Origin: Marine Group III euryarchaeote CG-Epi1
GTDB lineage: Archaea; Thermoplasmatota; Poseidoniia; MGIII; CG-Epi1
NCBI GenBank assembly: GCA_001875345.1
Contig: MIZA01000020.1
Location: 1 to 64,000 of the forward strand
Direction of reading: 5' to 3'
Length of the DNA stretch: 64,000 nt
The notes beneath the pieces are model-generated. The model was not told where the DNA came from. It was given only the letters and a program-made list of their open reading frames with translations, and did no database searches. The position numbers were made by a program, and so were the translations under genes. The first letter of the stretch is position 1. Every line of letters starts with the position of its first letter. Below are positions 31,105 through 39,876 of this stretch, in pieces.

Positions 31105-32804
31105 GATAATTCCTTAATTTGTTCCTCTATTAAGCTTGCTGCGTACTCTAGAGTCTCATCATCGAAGCTAAACTTAGCTCCTGCTGCCTCATATAACTCA
31201 GGTAATGTAGCATTACCGCCAAGGCCCAACGCAGCTTTGTAATCCTTAATAGCTTTTTTTTCATCATCCAACGAATTACCCCATATTTGTATTGCACCTA
31301 GCTGAGCCATTCCATACTCAACATAATAGAATGGTACATGATAAATATGCAATTTATTGTGCCAACCTGTAGCTATTATATCATCACATCCGCTGTAATC
31401 TATATGTTCAGACATTTGGAACCTTTCCCAAAGATTAGTCCACTCTTCATCACAGTTGCTTGGATCTAACGCTTTTTCGGGATTTGTATAGGCCCAGTGC
31501 TGAAATGCATCCACGACTGCCATATATGGCCAAAACATAATTACTTTTTCTAAATGCTCAATTCTTGCCCTTGCAGAATCTTCTTCAGAGTAAAAGCCTC
31601 CATCTTTCTTAGTCAAAAAGGGAGAAGCTAGAAGCTCCATAGCCATTGAAGCAACCTCAGCAAATTCCATTCCGACATCTCTCTGACTCGTATAGGGCAA
31701 ATCAGAAGATTCAAACACATGGAACGCATGTCCACCCTCATGAATCATCGTCTGAACATCGCTATGTGTTCCAACGGCATTCATAAAGATAAAAGGTAGG
31801 CGTTGATAGGGATATTCAGTACAATAACCACCGGGAGCCTTGCCCTTACGATTCCCTAAATCCAATAAGCCCTTCTCTCTCATTATCTCAAAATGATTGC
31901 CTAAGTCAGAATCTACTGAGCTAAATATATTATGACATTTTTCTTCTAATTCACTAGCATCTTCAAAAGGAACAAGAGCATCTCTTCCAAATATATCTAC
32001 ACTTAAGTCCCATGGTTTTAGTTTGTCGAGACCAAGTGCTTCCTTACGCTTTTGAAGTAATTTACTTGCTAAGGGTACAATAATCTTCTCGATAGAATCA
32101 TGAAATGTTAAGCAATCATCAGGAGTGTAATCAAATCTTTTCAAATATTCCCATCTCCAAGCTCTGTAGTCGTCATAACCTGAATTCTTAGCAATGGACA
32201 TACGAATCTTGAGAATCTTCTTCCAAATTTGGTTTATTTCATCTCTATCCTTAAGTCTTCTGGCTGAAGCTAGTTTCCAAGCTTTTTCACGTTTATTTCT
32301 ATCTGTTTCTAGCATGACAGGAGATAATCGAGTTAACGTAACCTCTTCATCATCCCAATTAACTGTTTGGGAACCAATAATCGCATCATATTCTTTTGAT
32401 AGTTTCGCGTCGGAAGTGTGAAGAGGAAGATTATCTTTTGAAAATAACTCCACTTCACTTTTCATTCCTCTCAAGGGAATTTCAAAATTGTCGGGTGATA
32501 ATTCGGACTCTAAAAATTTTATTTTAAGTGTTTGGTTTCTAGAACTTACATTTTCACTTATGTCTTCAAGAAATCTGTGATATCTGGACTTAGCTTCTTC
32601 ATCTGCAGTGTCCACAGTAGTAGAAACATATACTGAGGTTCCAACTTCCCCTATTAGTTCAGATAAATCAGACCAATACTTCATCCAGTCTGAAATGTTT
32701 TCTGAAGTTAGACCTGAATTCTCTAAATAATCGAAAAAAGGAATATATTTATCCCAAGACCAATCCATCATTTGGCTGCTATCTTTTGGTAAGACATGAT
32801 TCAT
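31101..32804 (-). CDS. M3 family oligoendopeptidase (PepF-like)
   Basis: zinc motif MIHEGGHAFHVF; length and C-terminal M3 features. Confidence 0.92.
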   Translation of the reverse strand: MNHVLPKDSSQMMDWSWDKYIPFFDYLENSGLTSENISDWMKYWSDLSELIGEVGTSVYVSTTVDTADEEAKSRYHRFLEDISENVSSRNQTLKIKFLESELSPDNFEIPLRGMKSEVELFSKDNLPLHTSDAKLSKEYDAIIGSQTVNWDDEEVTLTRLSPVMLETDRNKREKAWKLASARRLKDRDEINQIWKKILKIRMSIAKNSGYDDYRAWRWEYLKRFDYTPDDCLTFHDSIEKIIVPLASKLLQKRKEALGLDKLKPWDLSVDIFGRDALVPFEDASELEEKCHNIFSSVDSDLGNHFEIMREKGLLDLGNRKGKAPGGYCTEYPYQRLPFIFMNAVGTHSDVQTMIHEGGHAFHVFESSDLPYTSQRDVGMEFAEVASMAMELLASPFLTKKDGGFYSEEDSARARIEHLEKVIMFWPYMAVVDAFQHWAYTNPEKALDPSNCDEEWTNLWERFQMSEHIDYSGCDDIIATGWHNKLHIYHVPFYYVEYGMAQLGAIQIWGNSLDDEKKAIKDYKAALGLGGNATLPELYEAAGAKFSFDDETLEYAASLIEEQIKELS

Positions 32805-32840
32805 ACCATGTCAAAAAGAATGCTCTATTTTAGGACCACT

Positions 32841-35210
32841 TTAATTGACTTTAAGAACTTTAAAAGTTGTTGGACCTACTTTTACTTCATCGCCTTCCTT
32901 TGAACCCTCGAGTGATTTACCTATAGGGTTTGATAAAGGAATTTTTCCTTGCGGAATATTTGCATCTTCTTGGTTAACTAATTCAAATGTGTGCTCTGTT
33001 TCCTTTGTCAAATTCTTGACTGTAAGGCTAGTTCCTATGGAAGCTCCTGTTGATGAAGACGATTCTGTTGCTACAGGTTTATTCAAACTTTCAATACGAG
33101 CATCCTTAATTTTTTCTTCCAACTCTTTATTGCTGTCTGAAAGACTTTGAGCTTCTGCATTCATTTCATCGGCCATTTCTTTTTCTTTAGGTATTTCAAT
33201 TTCCATTGCTTTGATCTTTCGCTCGGTATCCTCTTCGCTACCTATAGTTGTTCCCTGAAGAAATTCTAGATCTTCTTTCAACTTTTCATGCTCTGTCTTC
33301 TCAGCTTCAAGTAACCTTTCAGCCTTGTTTCTATCATCAATACTGATATTTAGTTCTGCTTTAGCATCCTCGAATTGCTTCTTGAGTGTTTGCATAACTT
33401 TACTAACTTGCTGTGAAGCATTTTCTAAGGCTGCTAAATCTTTCTGAGTTTTTTCCTTACTCTTAACTTCGATCTTTAATTCGTCGTCAATTTTCTTGTT
33501 GGATTCCTTTTGATTATCAACCTGCTCTTGCAATTCCTTGAGTGAATCAGTCATACCAAGTATTTCATTTTCTTTTTGCCTAAATTGTTCACTACTTTGC
33601 TCGAGTTCAATTATTGTTTGCCTTTCAATATCTAATTCATTCATAGTTAATGATGCCTTTTCTCTTGCGTCATTAAGCTCTTTTTTCGCCTTTTCCAAAT
33701 TTGTAGTCAATGTCGTAAATTTATCATTTATTCTTTTCTTATTCTTTTCCATTAGTTTGACCTCTCTATCCAATTCTTTTCTTCTGTTAATAGCCTCGTT
33801 TCTTTCCGCAAGGGCAGATTTTTCCCTTTCATTAGCTTCTAAGGTATGCTGTTCCAATTCCATAATCTCTTTTTCTAAATTATTCTTTTCCTGAACAGTT
33901 TTATCGTATGAAGCTTTAACAGAATCATAAGACTCTAAAGCATTAACTGTATCTGGCTTCTCTAACTTCAGTTTCCTCTCAGCGTCAACTGCTTTAGTTT
34001 CGGCATCGTCACTCATCGTCCTTAGAGAACCTATTTCTCTTGTCATTCTATCACTAAGACGCATATCGTTTTCGTGTTTAGCTCTCAAATCTTCAATTTC
34101 TTTTTCAAGATTATTCTTTGCGGAAAGATCGTCTAACAACTCCTTTTCAGCCATTCTAGCTCTCTTCTCAACTTCTGATGTTGCGACTCTTGCAGTTTTC
34201 AATTTGGATTCTAGGGAACTATTTAGTGTATTGACACTCTGATTAAGGGCCGTAATACGATCTAATTCGTTTTCTAAGTCATCAATTCCGTCATAATCTA
34301 TGTCGTTAGTTGAAGCTCGAACGTCTTCGATTCTTTTCTCAGCCTCTTTCAACCTTTCTTCGGTATCTTCAAATTCTTGCATTAGTTCCTTGCTTTTTTC
34401 TAACTCTCCGTCATGGATCTTTTGCTGCCTTTCAATTAATTCCTGCTTTTTCAAAATCGCTTGCCATTCTTCATCGATATTCCCTAATATGTAGAGTGTT
34501 CCTCCTCCAGTAAGAGCAGTACCTATCAAAACAATAAAAAAACCTATTCCTGGACTCCATGAAACAGGCCCTAATCTTCCAGTGATTCTATCTGCTTCAC
34601 CTGCTTGTAACTGAACATATTCCTCACAATTTCCCTCACCGTAAAAAGTCAACAAATTTTTGATACACCCCAGTTCTTTATTCGAATCAGAACCTTCTGT
34701 ATTTGTTGATGAAAGTGCAACTTCATCTTGTATTAATGCATCTGACCAAGTAGTGTAAAACAAGAATGTAGACAAAAACCCTACTATGAGGACAATAATT
34801 GCAAAATATTTCAAATTTTTAAGCGCACTTCGCAAAGTATTCTGATGAAGACTACTCACTGCATTATTTGCCATGTAGGCAACAACCAAAGCCAGAAGAC
34901 CAGCTGCGTACGCTGTCATTTTTGCATTATTGGCTGAATCAACTTTATTTAGACAATAAACGCAATCTTGACTCTCATAGGTAACTGAGTTACTATTTCC
35001 TGTGGTATCGGTCAACAAATATGAATCTAAATAATAATGATATTGGAATGTATTATATTGAGTGACATTTCCAGTTTCTGGGTCTACTGTTTCTCTTGCT
35101 CCGTCAACTACAAACCATTTCCCGTAATCTCCAGTACTATTAACGGAAATTAGAATACAAAGAAATGTAACAACTGCTACCGCTTGTATTTGTTGTAATT
35201 GCTCTTTCAT
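32841..35210 (-). CDS. membrane protein: about 4 TM helices, long coiled coil, C-terminal GreA/GreB-like domain
   Basis: hydrophobic segments in the N-terminal about 250 aa; about 450 aa heptad-rich charged region; C-terminus TSLTVKNLTKETEHTFELVNQEDANIPQGKIPLSNPIGKSLEGSKEGDEVKV matches the GreA/B C-domain pattern. Confidence 0.8.
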   Translation of the reverse strand: MKEQLQQIQAVAVVTFLCILISVNSTGDYGKWFVVDGARETVDPETGNVTQYNTFQYHYYLDSYLLTDTTGNSNSVTYESQDCVYCLNKVDSANNAKMTAYAAGLLALVVAYMANNAVSSLHQNTLRSALKNLKYFAIIVLIVGFLSTFLFYTTWSDALIQDEVALSSTNTEGSDSNKELGCIKNLLTFYGEGNCEEYVQLQAGEADRITGRLGPVSWSPGIGFFIVLIGTALTGGGTLYILGNIDEEWQAILKKQELIERQQKIHDGELEKSKELMQEFEDTEERLKEAEKRIEDVRASTNDIDYDGIDDLENELDRITALNQSVNTLNSSLESKLKTARVATSEVEKRARMAEKELLDDLSAKNNLEKEIEDLRAKHENDMRLSDRMTREIGSLRTMSDDAETKAVDAERKLKLEKPDTVNALESYDSVKASYDKTVQEKNNLEKEIMELEQHTLEANEREKSALAERNEAINRRKELDREVKLMEKNKKRINDKFTTLTTNLEKAKKELNDAREKASLTMNELDIERQTIIELEQSSEQFRQKENEILGMTDSLKELQEQVDNQKESNKKIDDELKIEVKSKEKTQKDLAALENASQQVSKVMQTLKKQFEDAKAELNISIDDRNKAERLLEAEKTEHEKLKEDLEFLQGTTIGSEEDTERKIKAMEIEIPKEKEMADEMNAEAQSLSDSNKELEEKIKDARIESLNKPVATESSSSTGASIGTSLTVKNLTKETEHTFELVNQEDANIPQGKIPLSNPIGKSLEGSKEGDEVKVGPTTFKVLKVN

Positions 35211-35317
35211 AGAGTTGATTTTACCAGACCTTCTATTTAAAGTTTTTGATTTTTACTGAGTACGATTATGAACAAAACTATGAGATAACATTTTAATGGA
35301 GTAGTCTGTGAACGGCT

Positions 35318-38300
35318 ATGAAGGTCTGCCCAGTATGTGAAATGGAAGAGGAGGATAGTGCTCTTACATGTAGCATGTGTGGATCTGATTTTGAACCCTC
35401 TGTTAAAGAGGCTCCACCACAAGACTCTCCAGCTGATGTTCCTAACGATCTTTCTTCAGATATAGCTGAGATGAATCTAGACGAGGTAGAAAATACTGAA
35501 CCTGACTCAGAAGAGATAAGTGAATTAAGTGAAGAAGAAAAATTATTGGAAGAGACTCTAAGTGCTACTGAAACTGAAGCTTCAGAGGAAAAATCTGAAA
35601 GCAGTTTCACCAAATTTACTGAACAGTTCTCAGACATGGGAAAAATATTTGGCGACTTAAACAAAAGACTTGATGGAATATTCCTATCAAAAGGAGAATT
35701 GAATTACATTGCACCTTTAACTATAGTTGTAATTTCTATTTTATTACTTTCAGGAGTAATTGGATTAGCTGTATCTAGTGTACCTGGAACGGATCAAGAA
35801 TCTTCAGATGGATACAAACCTACTACACCCTACAATAAGGAAATAAATGGAATTACTGTACTAATTGGAAGAGGAGTTGCAGAACCTTTCTCAGGAGAAC
35901 CATTCAACTGTGAAATTTGGGATAGTCAAGTATATGAAGAATTTCAAGAAGTTAATGATGAAGGGTATTATATTCAATTAACTGACCGTAACGAAAATGG
36001 TACTGTCGATGATGAAGAAAGATACGGTTGTCCAGTCAACATGAAATTTATTAGTACTTTTTCGTTTATTATTCTTAATCTTCTTCTTTTAACTACTGCA
36101 TTTTATATCTACAATAAAGTTTCAAACACTGCAATAATCATACCAGTTATAGGTTTCGCGGTTGTTGAAACTATCTTATTTGCAATATACGGTGGATTGT
36201 TGAATAAAGTTATTTTTGCATTGCCTCTAACTATTGGCCTTGTTTGTACTGTAGGATTAATTGTAGCTTCTGGTGTTTTACTAATAAGAACTTCTCTAGG
36301 GCGTTCACTGAATGATCCACCTAGTCTTACATTCTACATATTCATCATAGCTGCTGCATTATTGTTTTCCTCTGTATTCTATAATTACTCACTTGGCCCT
36401 TATGCAATTTGTGACGGAGAATATACTCCATCAGAGCTTCTAGATTTAAAAAATAATGTCCCAGAAGATTTAAGGACAGAATGTCAAAATAAAGGTTATA
36501 AGAATTTACAAGCCGTACCTTTTGACTTAGGAAATGGAAGTAACATGATACTACTGTTATCTGCGACGTTCCTCTTCATAGGAGTTGCTAATTCGCTGAT
36601 TTCCAATACTAAGATTAACGACATTGATGAAGCAAAATACTTCTCTATGATTCTCTCCGGTCTTGGTTTACAATTTCTCATACTAGTTTTCAATGTAGTA
36701 ACTAGTGAAGATGGAGGCCTAGGATTTGACGAGAATGATACTGCACTAACTATCATGGCTCTTGGAGTAGCAACCATTGGAATGGTTTCATTTTATCGTA
36801 AAAGAAGAGGTGAAGCTGGATCTATGGGTGTCGCCTATTTCGTAATTTTTGCATCCGGAATTTTCGCTCTTTTCGGAACATTTATTGCCCCAGTAGTTCT
36901 TGGTGGTAATGATATTGAATGGCCAGAGGACGGGGATGAGCAATTTAATCTCGTCTTATCTGCTTTAGTAACTGCCGTAGGTTTCTGGCTAAGCTATAGA
37001 TTTGGATCTCAAAAACTACGTGAACTTTCAATCGCTAGTGATGCAGCAATGCCTAATCGTCAGGATGCTTTTGCGCCATCAGTTCCGGGTGAACAAAAGG
37101 CAATGCCCGAATGGACCGTTGACTCGGCTATGGAATTTTTGATGAACGAGTATGGTGATGAATTCCAAGTTGAACTCAAACACACTACAGAACATACACC
37201 CGATCTAGAATTAGTTGAAAAAACAATGATGGATACTGTAGATCAATCTGTTGAAATCAGACAAGCAATCGAAGTTGACTACGATGTGGATTTCCATGAA
37301 ATAGCTGAAGCATACTCTACTACGCAAGAAACTGTTGATGAAGTAATAACTCATTTAACTTCTGGTAAGAACATTATGCTTTTCGGAGAACCTGGAACTG
37401 GTAAAACTGCATTATCAAACATATTATTAACAAAATTATGTGGTGAAATTGAACAACCAAATGGTAGCATGGCTCCAAACTATACTATTGTTACAGCAAA
37501 TGCAGAATGGTCAAATTTCGATGTTATTGGTGGTATCTCTCCTGATGATTCTGGAGGGTACTACTTCAAGGATGGATATGTAGCTGAGGCTGCAAAATTA
37601 TGTGAAAAATCGATTCGTGAAAGAGGTAAACCTCACTATCTTGTTATTGATGAGTTTAACCGAGCTAATATTGATGAAGCGTTTGGTAAATTGTTTACAG
37701 TTTTTGAGTATCGAGATAAGCAACCTTTACTAACGCACAAAGAAACTGGAGGCGCTCCATTCATGATGCCGCCAGAATTCCGTATTATAGGAACTATGAA
37801 TACTCAGGATAAAAATACATTATTCAACGTTGGTTTTGCTCTAATGCGACGTTTTGCTTTTGTTGAAATTGGATTACCACTTCCTGAGGATGAATACCAC
37901 CGTATGCCTGTTTTTGTTTATTTTAAGCTCAAAAAACTTGGACTAGTTCCGGACAGGCCTGATGGCGATGGCTTGTGGAAATTTGGAGAAAAATGCCGCC
38001 ATTTTCCACAAAAGAAATTTGACTTCTACGACGAAGATGGAAATATGTACGCTTGTCACGAAAAACTGGTTAAATTCTTAACTCCTGGCGAAACCCCTAA
38101 GCGTGGTGACGAAACGCCTCTTGGAGTACGCACATTTAGGAAAATTGGACCTGCATTACTTATCGATTCAATGGTAACTATATTTAATTCGATTAAGAAG
38201 TATGGGCCAGAATTAGCCTTGGACAGAGTCATTAGATCCAACATAATGCCTTCACTTGAAGGTTTAGAAAGAAATGAAATAAGATGCATGTTCCTACATG

Positions 38301-38383
38301 CGAAGGAAGTGCTTGGCCCTACCTCAATAGTTACTGAAACTCTAGATAGAATGGCTAATTCAGACAGTCTAAGTTTATTCTAG
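35318..38383 (+). CDS. zinc-ribbon, multi-TM, C-terminal McrB/MoxR-like AAA+ ATPase fusion protein
   Basis: CPVCEMEEEDSALTCSMC; about 10 hydrophobic segments; GEPGTGKTA, LVIDEFNRANIDEAFGKLF, GTMNTQDKNTLFNVGFALMRRFAFVEI. Confidence 0.88.
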   Translation: MKVCPVCEMEEEDSALTCSMCGSDFEPSVKEAPPQDSPADVPNDLSSDIAEMNLDEVENTEPDSEEISELSEEEKLLEETLSATETEASEEKSESSFTKFTEQFSDMGKIFGDLNKRLDGIFLSKGELNYIAPLTIVVISILLLSGVIGLAVSSVPGTDQESSDGYKPTTPYNKEINGITVLIGRGVAEPFSGEPFNCEIWDSQVYEEFQEVNDEGYYIQLTDRNENGTVDDEERYGCPVNMKFISTFSFIILNLLLLTTAFYIYNKVSNTAIIIPVIGFAVVETILFAIYGGLLNKVIFALPLTIGLVCTVGLIVASGVLLIRTSLGRSLNDPPSLTFYIFIIAAALLFSSVFYNYSLGPYAICDGEYTPSELLDLKNNVPEDLRTECQNKGYKNLQAVPFDLGNGSNMILLLSATFLFIGVANSLISNTKINDIDEAKYFSMILSGLGLQFLILVFNVVTSEDGGLGFDENDTALTIMALGVATIGMVSFYRKRRGEAGSMGVAYFVIFASGIFALFGTFIAPVVLGGNDIEWPEDGDEQFNLVLSALVTAVGFWLSYRFGSQKLRELSIASDAAMPNRQDAFAPSVPGEQKAMPEWTVDSAMEFLMNEYGDEFQVELKHTTEHTPDLELVEKTMMDTVDQSVEIRQAIEVDYDVDFHEIAEAYSTTQETVDEVITHLTSGKNIMLFGEPGTGKTALSNILLTKLCGEIEQPNGSMAPNYTIVTANAEWSNFDVIGGISPDDSGGYYFKDGYVAEAAKLCEKSIRERGKPHYLVIDEFNRANIDEAFGKLFTVFEYRDKQPLLTHKETGGAPFMMPPEFRIIGTMNTQDKNTLFNVGFALMRRFAFVEIGLPLPEDEYHRMPVFVYFKLKKLGLVPDRPDGDGLWKFGEKCRHFPQKKFDFYDEDGNMYACHEKLVKFLTPGETPKRGDETPLGVRTFRKIGPALLIDSMVTIFNSIKKYGPELALDRVIRSNIMPSLEGLERNEIRCMFLHAKEVLGPTSIVTETLDRMANSDSLSLF

Positions 38384-38399
38384 AATTAAGATTTATAGA

Positions 38400-38864
38400 T
38401 TAACTAAGTGATTGTGCAAAAGAAACTATCTCATCATAATCGGGTTCTACGCCAGGATTCTCAGCTACCCACCTGTGCCTAACTATGCCTTCTTTATCAA
38501 TAACAACAACTACTCTATTAGCACTTTCGTAACCTTCGATACCGCCAAGACCGACAAATTTAGCATCATATGCCTCAACAACTTCTCTGTCTATATCAGA
38601 CAATAATTCAAATTTAAGGTTATACTTAGATGCAAATTCAGCGTTAGCCCATGGAGAATCAACGCTTATGCCAATTACATCTGAATTAGATTCATTTAAC
38701 TTTGACAAATTGTCTTGAAATGAACACATTTCAGTATCGCAAACCCCTGTAAATGCACCTGGATAAAATGCTAAAATAACAGTTTTTCCTGCATAATCTG
38801 CCAATGATACATCTTCCTTAGACGTATTTTTCAATGTAAAATTAGGTGCAGACTCGCCAATCAT
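38400..38864 (-). CDS. peroxiredoxin (AhpC/TSA, BCP-like)
   Basis: FTLKNTSKEDVSLADYAGKTVILAFYPGAFTGVCDTEMCSF. Confidence 0.93.
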   Translation of the reverse strand: MIGESAPNFTLKNTSKEDVSLADYAGKTVILAFYPGAFTGVCDTEMCSFQDNLSKLNESNSDVIGISVDSPWANAEFASKYNLKFELLSDIDREVVEAYDAKFVGLGGIEGYESANRVVVVIDKEGIVRHRWVAENPGVEPDYDEIVSFAQSLS

Positions 38865-38949
38865 AGGACATCACTTCTTTTGATATTAATGTGTTGTAAC
38901 ATAAATTATTATCAAGATAGTTACTTATAAAATATTCACAAAAAACTTC

Positions 38950-39873
38950 TTACTCACTAATTAAGCTTTCAATATATCTTTTTTTAAACTTAAAACCATT
39001 CACCTTTGCAAGTCTTAATATTGCTTTATCGAATCCACTTCCATATTGAGCACCCTTCTTCTTGCGATTAGAAAATTCCTTTGGTATCCCCAAGTCCAAA
39101 GCAATATTTCGAAGAATCTTTTTATTGCTTAATGAATCAATCTTCTGATAATTTCCCATATTCATAGCCTGAATAATTACGTCATCCGCTAAGTAAGGAG
39201 CTAATAATGATTTTGAAATGTGAGAAGAAATTAACTTATCTCTCTCAAAAACAAGATTGTACATTCTCTTAAGTCCACTTATGCTTTCATCTTTCAGATC
39301 TCCAATTCTTATGCCTCTCCAAGTTCCTCCTCCTTTGACAGCTTTCGAATGTCTTTCGTATCCTGCAAAGAGTTCTTCAGCTCCAATTCCAGACAAGAAC
39401 AGCCCTTCACTACCAAGCCTCATAGAACCTAAGTTGACTGCAGAAACAGTAAGCTTGACGATGTATTCAATGTAATTATCTTCCTCTATAGCAGGTATCG
39501 GCAGAACATCAATCACTTCTTTTAGCAATAACTCTACCTCACCTAAAGAATACTCTTTAACAACTAAATCTAGACTAAAGTAATCTGAAACTTTTCGGGC
39601 GTGAAAAATATCTTTTGAACCACTGATACCAACACAAAAACATCGAAACTCTCTACCCAAGTCTTTGCATATCTTAGCAATAATAGAAGAATCAACCCCT
39701 CCTGATAAAAGAACTCCAAAATTAACACCTTCTGTCTTTTCAGAAATTTCCCTTTTTAATGATAAATATAGGTTCTTTTTTGTTGGAATTATTTTGTGAT
39801 TATTAATCAAATAATCTATGTGTTCATCCCAATCAACTTTAGAGATATCCTGGCTGAAACTAGATAGGGTCAT
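38950..39873 (-). CDS. asparagine synthase C-terminal (PP-loop) domain protein, no glutaminase domain
   Basis: FGVLLSGGVDSSIIAKICKDLG; LFLSGIGAEELFAGYERH; LAPYLADDVIIQAM. Confidence 0.85.
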   Translation of the reverse strand: MTLSSFSQDISKVDWDEHIDYLINNHKIIPTKKNLYLSLKREISEKTEGVNFGVLLSGGVDSSIIAKICKDLGREFRCFCVGISGSKDIFHARKVSDYFSLDLVVKEYSLGEVELLLKEVIDVLPIPAIEEDNYIEYIVKLTVSAVNLGSMRLGSEGLFLSGIGAEELFAGYERHSKAVKGGGTWRGIRIGDLKDESISGLKRMYNLVFERDKLISSHISKSLLAPYLADDVIIQAMNMGNYQKIDSLSNKKILRNIALDLGIPKEFSNRKKKGAQYGSGFDKAILRLAKVNGFKFKKRYIESLISE

Positions 39874-39876
39874 AAA

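Noticed and set aside
33538-33894. 118-aa plus-strand ORF (Ser/Phe/Leu-rich) opposite the coiled-coil gene
   Set aside because: Mirror of a Glu/Lys-rich coiled-coil coding strand; composition is explained by antisense reading.
32841-35210. Considered as an SMC/Rad50-type ATPase because of the long coiled coil
   Set aside because: No Walker A, Walker B or signature motifs; N-terminal TM helices and the Gre_C-like end fit better.
35318-38383. Considered as a bona fide McrBC restriction or anti-phage locus
   Set aside because: No McrC or other nuclease gene adjacent; neighbours are housekeeping genes. Only the AAA motif similarity remains.
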